Positions 1 to 7,202 of a stretch of DNA of 64,000 nt are shown here, piece after piece. The notes beneath the pieces were generated by a model. It did no database searches. It worked only from the letters and a program-made list of their open reading frames with translations, and was not told where the DNA came from. The number at the start of each line of letters is the position of its first letter. Within the stretch, counting starts at the first letter, position 1. This stretch comes from Deltaproteobacteria bacterium. GTDB lineage: Bacteria; Myxococcota; Myxococcia; Myxococcales; JAHFDP01. A program made the position numbers and the translations under genes. Location: assembly GCA_023248955.1 (NCBI GenBank), contig JAHFDP010000012.1, positions 1 through 64,000 on the forward strand, given 5' to 3'.

Positions 1-135
1 CCAGCGCCAGGAGCGGTTTTGCGCGATCTGTTGCCGACCACCGAGCCGGCGATCACGTTGGACAGCTCGGGTCATAGCAGCGCGTTCGCGGTGCCAAGGT
101 ATGGCGGACGCATTCTGCTCGTCCAAAAAAAGTAA
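1..135 (+). CDS. C-terminal end of an unidentified protein (cut by window start)
   Basis: The first 44 codons of the plus strand are open and end at TAA (133-135). The visible residues (for example DLLPTTEPAITLDSSGHSSA, then a basic QKK end) have ordinary protein composition but match no family I recognise. The gene stops 2 bases before the stop of the convergent deoxyhypusine-synthase-like gene, which fits a real gene boundary. No function can be assigned from this fragment. Confidence 0.5.
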   Translation, partial: PAPGAVLRDLLPTTEPAITLDSSGHSSAFAVPRYGGRILLVQKK

Positions 136-137
136 CT

Positions 138-1382
138 CTATTTCGCGATCGCCAGCGGATAGTCGAGCGTCGTCTTCAAAAACGCCGACTGCTCCTTCAC
201 CCGCGCGAGCAGCTTCGCCGTCAGCGCGCCACGCTTTTCGTAAAGGCGATATCCGTCCCGCGGCCGCAAATAACCACGCGCCTTGGGATGCTTCGCGAAG
301 AGCGCCTCGTCGCCCATCTTCTCGCGCCACTTTTCGTAACGCCCGCGATTCTCGAGCAGCGCGCGCACCACGAACGGCATCAGCGCCGAAAAGTCTCCCT
401 GCAAAGATTCCGTGGTCTGCGTGTAGGTGTCCTTGTCCACCTTGCCCCAAGTCACCGCCTCCGCCGGAGGACACGACGAGAGCGATCCGTCCGTCACCGG
501 CGCGCTGACGATCTGCACGTCGAAGGCGTAGCCGGTCGCGTCCGTCAGTCCGAAAATCTGCGACAGCGCGGGCTCCGGTTGCAGGTTGAAATTTTTCGGT
601 ACACCACCACCGAGGATCAGCGTTGCCAAGGCGTGCACCGGCTCATCGAAGAGGCCCCAGTGGTGATAGGCGCAGGATTCGAAAACTTCGGCGTGCAGAT
701 CGAGCTCGAAACGGTGATCGAGCAAACCCGCCTCCCGCATGGCCCAGAGCTTCATCGAGTTCAGAAACGCGCTGCCGTCGGAAGGAGCACCGACAAGAAT
801 CGGAATCGCCAAACGGTGGCACGTCGCGAGCAGTCCTGGCGTAACGCCGTTCTCTTTCTCCTGCGCGGCGTAACAGGCCCCGAGCAGATGTCGAAATTCC
901 GTGCCCGACATTTTTCGCTGAAATTCTGGCCGCCGTAGGCAGGCGGTGATGAAACGATCCTGCTCGAAGAGCACCTCTTCGGCGAAGCCCATGTCGAAAA
1001 CGCGAATGGTGCCTTCGTCGCGCAGCGCCTTGTCGTCGCCATTCGCCGGCACCGCAAAGATCGGTTGCGAATGGCCGTCGAGCGCGCGGTGACCGTCGTG
1101 GTAGCAGACCGCGTCGGTGGTGGAGAGATAGGCGATCCAGCCGGTTTCCAAGAGTGGATTGAGCCAGGTGCGGTGCTGATCGGAAACGGTCACCGGACCG
1201 GCGATGGCGAGCGTCATCGGGCAACCGCGTCCGATGGCCGTGTCGAGAATTTGGTAGATGCGCCGCAAAACCGCGCCGCCAAAGGCCGGGAGGCACTGAT
1301 CGAAAAGTTCGCCAAGCGATCCCACTTCGTCGACGCGCTGGGTGACGACCGTGGATTCCTGATGGTGATGGTGTTTGCTCAT
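138..1382 (-). CDS. deoxyhypusine synthase-like protein
   Basis: A 414-residue member of the deoxyhypusine/homospermidine synthase family, which transfers the aminobutyl group of spermidine through an NAD-dependent imine. Visible family features are the Rossmann-type core, the segment LGGGVPKNF carrying the lysine expected to form the imine, and PAEAVTWGKVD near the C-terminal third. Bacteria lack eIF5A, so the acceptor is probably another amine or protein; homospermidine synthesis is one option. The start at 1382 is preferred to upstream codons because a GGAGGA ribosome-binding site lies about 9 bases before it and because the upstream extension lies over the dehydratase gene. The N-terminus is unusually His-rich (MSKHHHHQ). 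It is the last gene of the 10-kb minus-strand operon, 5 bases after the pterin dehydratase. Confidence 0.82.
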   Translation of the reverse strand: MSKHHHHQESTVVTQRVDEVGSLGELFDQCLPAFGGAVLRRIYQILDTAIGRGCPMTLAIAGPVTVSDQHRTWLNPLLETGWIAYLSTTDAVCYHDGHRALDGHSQPIFAVPANGDDKALRDEGTIRVFDMGFAEEVLFEQDRFITACLRRPEFQRKMSGTEFRHLLGACYAAQEKENGVTPGLLATCHRLAIPILVGAPSDGSAFLNSMKLWAMREAGLLDHRFELDLHAEVFESCAYHHWGLFDEPVHALATLILGGGVPKNFNLQPEPALSQIFGLTDATGYAFDVQIVSAPVTDGSLSSCPPAEAVTWGKVDKDTYTQTTESLQGDFSALMPFVVRALLENRGRYEKWREKMGDEALFAKHPKARGYLRPRDGYRLYEKRGALTAKLLARVKEQSAFLKTTLDYPLAIAK

Positions 1383-1387
1383 GGATG

Positions 1388-1714
1388 CTAGTCCTCCAAC
1401 GCGTCGCACTTCGCGGCGAAAATAAAATCGCTTTCGGTGAGTCCGTCGATCTTGTGCGTCCACACCTCGAGCCGCACTTTGCCCCAAGCGAGAAAAACAT
1501 CCGGATGGTGGCCCTGCGTTTCCGCCATCGCGCCGACACTATCGACGAACGTCAGCGCCGATTTGAAATCGGGAAACTTATACGACTTGGTCAGGTGGTG
1601 ACCATCTTCGACTTGCCAGTTTTGTAGCTCGGGGAGGAGCTTCGCGATCTCGGCGGCGGAGAGTGGCGGAACACCGCCGCGGCAGGGAATGCAGGTTTTC
1701 TCAGAGAGCGACAT
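1388..1714 (-). CDS. 4a-hydroxytetrahydrobiopterin (pterin carbinolamine) dehydratase
   Basis: A 108-residue protein with the family signature GHHPDV followed by WGKVRLEVWTHKIDGLT, which supplies the His-His-Pro and Trp-Thr-His residues of the active site. It dehydrates 4a-carbinolamine to quinonoid dihydropterin and so recycles the cofactor of aromatic amino acid hydroxylases. Its place in an operon with kynurenine formamidase and aminophenol ring-cleavage genes suggests a link to aromatic amino acid breakdown, although no hydroxylase lies in the window. The start at 1714 is the ATG that matches the normal family length; it lies 2 bases after the stop of the DUF1338 gene. The N-terminus has a C-x2-C pair (CIPC), seen in some bacterial members. 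Confidence 0.93.
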   Translation of the reverse strand: MSLSEKTCIPCRGGVPPLSAAEIAKLLPELQNWQVEDGHHLTKSYKFPDFKSALTFVDSVGAMAETQGHHPDVFLAWGKVRLEVWTHKIDGLTESDFIFAAKCDALED

Positions 1715-1716
1715 CG

Positions 1717-2523
1717 TTAGGCTCGCACGTTGGTGGATTCGAAAATGCGGTCGGCGTTTTTTTCCACGAACCCGTCGTAGAGTTTTTCCGTCGAGGGATC
1801 GGTGTAGCGCTTCGCAAATTCGTAATAGCAACTCGGAATGACGCGGCGCGTGTCGGCGAAGGCGACCTCCACGCGGCTCGCCACCGTCGACGACTGTTCG
1901 AGCAACACCGCCGCGGATCCCTTCACTTCGCCGCCGGAGGTGTTGAGCGCAAAGCCCTGCGTCTTGAGCCAGGCATTGAGATCGGCGACTTGCGAAAATG
2001 TCTTCAAGGCATTGAACGACACCGTGAAGTGATTCACGCGCACGCCGAATGCCACGAGCCACGCACCGTATTCGGACTCGGCGAGGAGCCGTTCGTACGT
2101 CGCGTAATCGATGGAGCGCCACGTCGGCAGCCGCGCGAAGAAATCGAACGCGCCGACGGTGGAACCATCAACTTCGGAAACGAGCCCACGTACCGTCTCC
2201 TGGAACGCGGACGAAAACGCGCGCGTCCGTAATTGCGAAACGAAGAGCCGCGGATAGTTTCCGCTCGGATGGCTAAACGAAATCGCGTCGAGCTTCTTGT
2301 CCTCGAAAGCGTAGCGACCGCTCTCGCGGTAGCCGAGTGCGACGAAGGGCGCAGCCAGCGCCTCCATCTGAATGGGCGCCAGATCGAACGTACGCAGTGC
2401 GACGTGATCGTTGACCACACGTTCACCGCGCGCTTCGAAAAGCGAGCGAATGCGCTTCGCGTCGGGCGTGGTCATTGAATAATCGGACCAGAAGTATTCG
2501 AACACTTCGTCGAGCGTTTTCAC
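1717..2523 (-). CDS. DUF1338 protein (2-oxoadipate dioxygenase/decarboxylase-like, short form)
   Basis: A 268-residue protein with the DUF1338 pattern: VNDHVALRTF near residue 37 (metal-ligand His), then a segment around GYRESGRYAFEDKKLDAISF, and GVRVNHFTVSF near residue 160 (second His). The fold is VOC-like and binds non-haem iron. The characterised long homologue HglS of Pseudomonas turns 2-oxoadipate into 2-hydroxyglutarate in lysine breakdown; that protein is well over 400 residues, so the substrate may differ here. It overlaps the kynurenine formamidase stop by 4 bases. 2-Oxoadipate is also an end product of the 2-aminomuconate branch of tryptophan breakdown in eukaryotes, which would fit the neighbouring genes. 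That link is inference. Confidence 0.8.
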   Translation of the reverse strand: MKTLDEVFEYFWSDYSMTTPDAKRIRSLFEARGERVVNDHVALRTFDLAPIQMEALAAPFVALGYRESGRYAFEDKKLDAISFSHPSGNYPRLFVSQLRTRAFSSAFQETVRGLVSEVDGSTVGAFDFFARLPTWRSIDYATYERLLAESEYGAWLVAFGVRVNHFTVSFNALKTFSQVADLNAWLKTQGFALNTSGGEVKGSAAVLLEQSSTVASRVEVAFADTRRVIPSCYYEFAKRYTDPSTEKLYDGFVEKNADRIFESTNVRA

Positions 2524-3143
2524 ATTTCCTCCAGGAGCACCGCGCGCACCGGCGACGCATCGGCACCTTCTAGACGAAGCGGCAAGGCTACGAGCGTATA
2601 GCGGCCCGGCGGAACGTGCGCGAGCACAAGCCCCTCGAGAACGGACAAACCATGGCGCCGAACGGCGTTGTGGCTCTCGAGAATCTTGTCTTCGAAGAGA
2701 TCGATCGATGGCGTATCGATGCCAACCAGGAGTGATCGGTTGTCATACAAGTGATCAATCAACGCGGCGGAGAGCGCGGCGAAGTCAGTGGTGAAGCGAT
2801 CGGGATCCGGAAAGGTTCCCGTCTTGAAGAGCACGCGTGGTGCTGCAATAGACGCCATTAGATCATGCGGATGAATTCGCGCGCCACGCGTCGCCGCGAC
2901 TTCAATCACCTGACACGGACCGAGATAGGGCGTAAGCGACCGCGCGCCGATGTCCGCACCGGACCGGTCGTAGTGCTTTGGCGCGTCGGCATGCGCACCC
3001 AGATGCAACGTCGTTCGAATTGCGCCGAGGTTGACGCTCGCGCCGTCCGCCATCCTCCACGTTTCTTCGAGCGCGAACGCGACGTCGCCAGGCCAGACGC
3101 CGAGGCGCGGAGAAACGGCGGGAGAAATATCGATGATGCGCAA
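2520..3143 (-). CDS. kynB: arylformamidase (kynurenine formamidase), cyclase family
   Basis: A 207-residue member of the bacterial metal-dependent cyclase/KynB family. The metal-binding signature H-x-G-x-H-x-D-x-P-x-H is intact (LHLGAHADAPKHY, residues ~47-59), and the length matches KynB. The enzyme hydrolyses N-formylkynurenine to kynurenine and formate in tryptophan breakdown. It starts 3 bases downstream of the dioxygenase-deaminase fusion gene and overlaps DUF1338 by 4 bases, so all are probably co-translated. Tryptophan dioxygenase and kynureninase are not in the window. A cyclic-amide or other N-formyl substrate from the same aromatic pathway cannot be excluded. Confidence 0.85.
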   Translation of the reverse strand: MRIIDISPAVSPRLGVWPGDVAFALEETWRMADGASVNLGAIRTTLHLGAHADAPKHYDRSGADIGARSLTPYLGPCQVIEVAATRGARIHPHDLMASIAAPRVLFKTGTFPDPDRFTTDFAALSAALIDHLYDNRSLLVGIDTPSIDLFEDKILESHNAVRRHGLSVLEGLVLAHVPPGRYTLVALPLRLEGADASPVRAVLLEEM

Positions 3144-3146
3144 ACG

Positions 3147-4565
3147 CTACTCCGCCGCCGCGATCACTTTGAATTCCACCGCAATCGGCGTGGGCAGGGC
3201 CTTGATGGCGACGGTCGTTCGCGTGGCACCGACACCGGCGAAGTGCTCGCCATAGACGCGATTGAACGTGGCGAAATCGCGATCCATGTCGATCAAGTAG
3301 ACCGTCACGTCGATCACGCGCGCCAACGACGAGCCCGACGCTTCGAGAATCGTCTTCACGTTTTCGATGACCGCGCGCGTCTGTAATGCAACGTCATACT
3401 TTTGTGATCGCCCTTCGGAATCGTGCACTGGACCGCCGGGAATCGAATCCGTTTTCGGATCACGTGGACCGATTCCCGAGAGGAAAAGCAGACCGCCGAC
3501 GCGACGCGCGTGCGGATAGGCGCCGACTGGACGCGGCGCGGCGGCGACGGAAATGGCGTCGCTCACGACCGTGGATCCCCGGGTCAAGCCCGGGGATGAC
3601 GAATGCGTGACTGAGGACGACGAATGAGTGACCGGGGAGGACGAATGAGTGGCTGCACCTGACGAATTGCCCGTCAGCACGCCGCGATCGCCTGCGAACA
3701 CTTCCGCATCCGCCTCATCGAACTCCTGGGCCGCAGCTGCGCGATCAGTCGGTGTGAGCCCAACCACCGCCGCACCCGTTCCCCAAATCGGTTGGTACGC
3801 AAACGCGCGACCTTCGTAACGGTTGTGCTGCCCCATCAGTGCCGCGAGCCACCAGATCGCTTTCAGCTTCTGATCACCGAACGCTTGCGCCGAAAATTCA
3901 CGCGCCAGCTGCGACACATCCTCGAGCCGTCCTTCCCCCAAAAGCTCCACAAGCTTTCGATTCCACTCGTCGTCTTTGCGCGACGACACGTGATCCTTCG
4001 CTGGATCGATCTCCTCGGTGAAGAGCCGATTCGAAAGTGCAGTCACACTGACTGCAATGGCGCGCTTTCCACTCGATCGCAGCGCGTCAGACGCTGCCTT
4101 GCCAAGCACCAGCGTCTCCGCACGATCCGCGTACATGTTGCACGAGACGATGCAGGCCGGCAGCCGGTTGTCGGGATTGAGCAACTTGAGAGCGACCACG
4201 GATCCGGTGTCGATGGGAAACCCGCGGTACGCCACGGTACGCGTGTGCAAGCCGCGCGCGCGCGCCGCCTTTGCGTAGGCCTCCGCGTAGTCGGCGTCGA
4301 TCCGAAAACGGTACGGAATCTCTCCGAGCTCGTGCCACTCCGGATCAACGTGCGTCCACTCCGGCGCGGGATCCGCTTGCACTTGGTGGCCGATCACGCT
4401 GAGCCACTGCGTGCTGTAAATCAGCAGCAGATCCGCTTCGGCCGCCTCGATCTCCTCGCGCACTTTTTCAAAGGCATCGCGAATCGTTTGCCACGCTGGC
4501 GATCGCTCCGGCGCCAGCAACGGATGCGGCATACCTGGAACGATATATCCGGCCACGATCGTCAT
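3147..4565 (-). CDS. fusion: LigB-type aminophenol dioxygenase alpha subunit + RidA-type 2-aminomuconate deaminase
   Basis: A 472-residue two-domain protein. Residues 1-~275 resemble the alpha subunit of 2-aminophenol 1,6-dioxygenase (LigB fold). The segment YSTQWLSVIGHQ carries Gln where the catalytic beta subunit has a metal-ligand His (HSPHW), so this domain is probably structural. Residues ~343-472 are a RidA/YjgF domain of the AmnD type, expected to deaminate 2-aminomuconate to 4-oxalocrotonate. Between them (about 296-338) lies a low-complexity linker with three THSSS repeats followed by PGLTRGSTVVS; the DNA there is a palindromic element plus tandem repeats. The start at 4565 is chosen over an upstream in-frame codon because it overlaps the beta-subunit stop by 4 bases. 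The two domains are separate proteins in the pathways I know. Confidence 0.85.
   Translation of the reverse strand: MTIVAGYIVPGMPHPLLAPERSPAWQTIRDAFEKVREEIEAAEADLLLIYSTQWLSVIGHQVQADPAPEWTHVDPEWHELGEIPYRFRIDADYAEAYAKAARARGLHTRTVAYRGFPIDTGSVVALKLLNPDNRLPACIVSCNMYADRAETLVLGKAASDALRSSGKRAIAVSVTALSNRLFTEEIDPAKDHVSSRKDDEWNRKLVELLGEGRLEDVSQLAREFSAQAFGDQKLKAIWWLAALMGQHNRYEGRAFAYQPIWGTGAAVVGLTPTDRAAAAQEFDEADAEVFAGDRGVLTGNSSGAATHSSSPVTHSSSSVTHSSSPGLTRGSTVVSDAISVAAAPRPVGAYPHARRVGGLLFLSGIGPRDPKTDSIPGGPVHDSEGRSQKYDVALQTRAVIENVKTILEASGSSLARVIDVTVYLIDMDRDFATFNRVYGEHFAGVGATRTTVAIKALPTPIAVEFKVIAAAE
3575..3656 (+). repeat. intragenic palindromic element plus tandem repeats
   Basis: ATCCCCGGG (3575-3583) and CCCGGGGAT (3589-3597) form a perfect 9-bp stem with loop TCAAG. 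The same stem and loop recur at 62807-62829. It is followed by about three copies of a GACGAATGAGTGAC-like unit of 18-21 bases to about 3656. Everything stays in the reading frame of the dioxygenase-deaminase fusion on the minus strand and encodes its Ser/Thr/His-rich linker. Confidence 0.85.
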
Positions 4566-5458
4566 GGCGCGCTCCGCTTCGGATCCCATTCGACAACGGC
4601 ATTGCCAGTCCCGATCACGGTTCCGTACGCATGAACCTGTGCCGGATAGGTGGGCATGCCGAGCGCGGACAAAAGCCACGTCAGCGCACCCGACTTCGCT
4701 TCGCTCTCGGTCTGATCAAGGAAATCGGGCAGCTCGTCCATCAGCTCGCGCGTCTTGCCATGGCGCATCAGTTCCAAAACGCGCATGTCCCAGAGGTATT
4801 GCCCGTGGTGATAGATGTGTTCCTTCGACATGTCCTCGGGCGGATCTGGCTCGACGGTGAAGTGGCGATGCGACAGCGAGCAGGACGCGAGGAGCACCGC
4901 GCGACGGCCGCTCTTCTCGACCGCGCGTCGTGTGGCCTCGCCGAGCAATGCCATCTGTTCGTTGCCCACTTCGTTGCTGAAATAAAAATAGGCGCCGTTC
5001 GAGGAGAGTCCCACGATCGGTTTGTTCCACGAGGGGTTGGCTAGATGGCACGCAGTGAGCGTTCCGTAGTCCACGCGAAAATGGGGGTTGCGCATCATCT
5101 TCGCGGTGAGGCCGGCGTGGCGCGCTTCGTCGTGAATCGCTTCGGCCAGCGCCACGTCGACGTCGAGCTTGTAGTCGTAGCGAAAGAGGTTCGGAAAAAT
5201 CGGATCGACCGAGCGGCTCTCGAAATGCGGCACGCCGAGAATGTGGTGGCCGACGTGCGTGCGCCAATGCGGTGAATGGACGATGAGGACATCGAATTCT
5301 TTCGTGGCGAGGCTTTGGCGGAGTCGCTCGTAGCCCCAGCGCAAAACGTCCCAGCCGCCCTCGGAGCGCGGTTCGTTTTGTGGCGGATTTTCTCCGTACA
5401 CGAGATGCGGCGGATGCGGCGCGAGCGCGCCGAGAACAATTGAACCGCCTCCGCTCAC
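4562..5458 (-). CDS. 2-aminophenol 1,6-dioxygenase-like extradiol dioxygenase, catalytic (beta) subunit
   Basis: A 298-residue LigB-superfamily class III extradiol dioxygenase. Candidate iron ligands are all present: H15 in APHPPH, H61/H64 in HSPHW, and E251/E253 near the C-terminus, positions close to those known in aminophenol dioxygenase beta subunits (His13, His62, Glu251). It should open an ortho-aminophenol ring next to the amino group, giving 2-aminomuconate semialdehyde, with the next gene product as alpha subunit. The GTG start at 5458 follows a 249-base structured gap after the dehydrogenase gene. The true substrate could be 2-aminophenol, 3-hydroxyanthranilate or a relative; the sequence alone does not decide. 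Confidence 0.88.
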   Translation of the reverse strand: MSGGGSIVLGALAPHPPHLVYGENPPQNEPRSEGGWDVLRWGYERLRQSLATKEFDVLIVHSPHWRTHVGHHILGVPHFESRSVDPIFPNLFRYDYKLDVDVALAEAIHDEARHAGLTAKMMRNPHFRVDYGTLTACHLANPSWNKPIVGLSSNGAYFYFSNEVGNEQMALLGEATRRAVEKSGRRAVLLASCSLSHRHFTVEPDPPEDMSKEHIYHHGQYLWDMRVLELMRHGKTRELMDELPDFLDQTESEAKSGALTWLLSALGMPTYPAQVHAYGTVIGTGNAVVEWDPKRSAP

Positions 5459-5707
5459 GTATTGCCTCCGATCACCTTTGTATTCACAGAGGTTGTGAAG
5501 AAATCCTCACAACCTCTGTGTTTTGAAGGGTCGGGCCGCCGCCCGCCCCTCTGCGCCGAGTGAATCGGCGCATGTACGGCGCTCAATGATAGCGCCGTCG
5601 GCCCACGTGGTTGCGCTGGAAGCGCTCGGTCGGACCCCGGGCTCACCCCACCCGCCGCCACGGCTTTCGCCGCGTCGCTGTGAGCGAAGGATGAACAATT
5701 CACAGGC
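5459..5707. other. structured 249-bp gap inside the catabolic operon
   Basis: No convincing gene lies here. Three perfect inverted repeats follow one another: a 14-bp stem at 5485-5498/5507-5520 (loop 8) with a short T run after it on the plus strand; an 8-bp stem at 5552-5559/5565-5572 (loop 5); and an 8-bp stem at 5576-5583/5591-5598 (loop 7). Short minus-strand ORFs across the region are Ala/Pro/Arg-rich and look like read-through of repeats. It may be a repeat insertion, an RNA-processing site or a small structured RNA. Confidence 0.6.
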
Positions 5708-7147
5708 TCACACCTTCACGCAAACATTTTTCGATTCACTAAAAAATTCGAGCGAATGCACTCCGCCTTCGCGGCCGACTCCACTGTCTTTCACGCCGCC
5801 AAAGGGCACGCGCAGATCCCGAAGCAGCCAGGTGTTCACCCACACGGTTCCGGTTTCCAACGCCGCGGCGACACGATGCGCGCGCGAAAGATCGCGCGTC
5901 CAGAGCGACGCCGAGAGTCCGTAGCGAACGCCGTTGGCAATCTCGAGCGCTTCGGTTTCGCCTTCGAACGGATGGACTGTCGCCACCGGACCGAAAATCT
6001 CCTGCGTGGCCGTGCGGCTCTTCGTTGAAAGTCCGGCGATGATCGTTGGCTCGAGAAACGCGCCACGATCAAACGGCGGCGCGAGCGAAGGACGCTTACC
6101 ACCACAAAGAATCGTCCCGCCTTCGGACTTCGCGAGCGTCAAGTAACCCTCGACTTTGTCACGATGCGCCGCTGAAACCAGTGCGCCCAGCGTCGTCTCC
6201 GGGGAGCGCGGATCGCCAACACGCATGGCGCGCACGCGAACGACGAGCGCTTCCACGAAGCGATCGTAAATCGATCGATCGATCAAGATTCTCGATCCAC
6301 AGAGACAAATCTGGCCCTGATTCAGAAAAGCCGCGCGCGCCGCACCTTCCACCGCCGCGTCGAAATCGCAATCCGCAAAAATGAGCGTGGCGTTCTTCCC
6401 GCCGAGCTCGAGCGAGAGCTTCTTGAACAACGGTGCCGCGGCGTGCGCTACCCGCGCGCCGGTAGCCGTGCCGCCGGTGAATGAAACCGCCGCGACGTCG
6501 CGATGCTCGATGAGCGCCTGACCAGCCTCGGCGCCGAATCCATGAACGAGGTTGAACACCCCAGCAGGCGCCCCGACCTCTTTGAAAATCTCCGCCAACA
6601 CGGACGCCGTGAGCGGCGTAAGCTCGCTGGGCTTGGCCACCACGGCATTGCCCATCACCAGCGCTGGCGCGGCTTTCCACGACAAAAGATAGAGTGGCAA
6701 ATTCCATGGCGTAATGAGCGCAACAACGCCAAGCGGTCGCCGCAGTGTGTAGTTGAGCGCGCCGTCCATCTCGTGCGCGGCGGTGGACGTGTGGCGCGCG
6801 GCGCCGGCGAAGAAACGGAAGTTGGCCACGGCACGCGGAATGTCGAGCGTGGCCGCGAGCTTCACGGGCTTGCCAGTGTCGAGCGATTCCAGCTGGGCGA
6901 GTTCGTCGGCACGCGCGGCGATTCGGGAGGCAACGGCGTCGCAGAGATCGGCGCGTTCGGCGACGGTTGTGCGCGCCCACGAAGCGGAAGCTTTGCGCGC
7001 CGCGGCGACGGCGTGATCAACATCCGCCGCGTTCGAACGTGGAATCTTGGCGATGCACTCGCCCGTCGCCGGCGCGATGTCGTCGAGGTAAACGCCCGAC
7101 GCGGGTGGAACGAAGGCGTTGCTAATGAAGTTCGCCTTCGACGTCAT
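5708..7147 (-). CDS. 2-aminomuconate (or 2-hydroxymuconate) semialdehyde dehydrogenase
   Basis: A 479-residue NAD(P)-dependent aldehyde dehydrogenase. Visible landmarks are ITPWNLPLY (~146-153), FTGGTATG in the nucleotide-binding loop (~223), the general-base Glu in LELGGKNA (E247) and the catalytic Cys in NQGQICLCGSR (C281). The pair of Cys around the nucleophile (ICLC) and the C-terminal PFGGVKDSGVGREGG are typical of the AmnC/XylG/AMSDH branch. It should oxidise the ring-cleavage semialdehyde to 2-aminomuconate, the substrate of the fused deaminase downstream. The start at 7147 has GGGAG about 7 bases upstream; a longer reading frame would run into a palindromic repeat. Confidence 0.9.
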   Translation of the reverse strand: MTSKANFISNAFVPPASGVYLDDIAPATGECIAKIPRSNAADVDHAVAAARKASASWARTTVAERADLCDAVASRIAARADELAQLESLDTGKPVKLAATLDIPRAVANFRFFAGAARHTSTAAHEMDGALNYTLRRPLGVVALITPWNLPLYLLSWKAAPALVMGNAVVAKPSELTPLTASVLAEIFKEVGAPAGVFNLVHGFGAEAGQALIEHRDVAAVSFTGGTATGARVAHAAAPLFKKLSLELGGKNATLIFADCDFDAAVEGAARAAFLNQGQICLCGSRILIDRSIYDRFVEALVVRVRAMRVGDPRSPETTLGALVSAAHRDKVEGYLTLAKSEGGTILCGGKRPSLAPPFDRGAFLEPTIIAGLSTKSRTATQEIFGPVATVHPFEGETEALEIANGVRYGLSASLWTRDLSRAHRVAAALETGTVWVNTWLLRDLRVPFGGVKDSGVGREGGVHSLEFFSESKNVCVKV

Positions 7148-7202
7148 GGGCGGGCTCCCATCGGGGTGCACATAACCTGGACTCACTTTCGGTCCCCCCA
7201 AC

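Noticed and set aside
5455-5703. 82-codon minus-strand frame in the catabolic-operon gap
   Set aside because: Low-complexity Ala/Pro/Arg composition across hairpins, with no ribosome-binding site; treated as repeat read-through.
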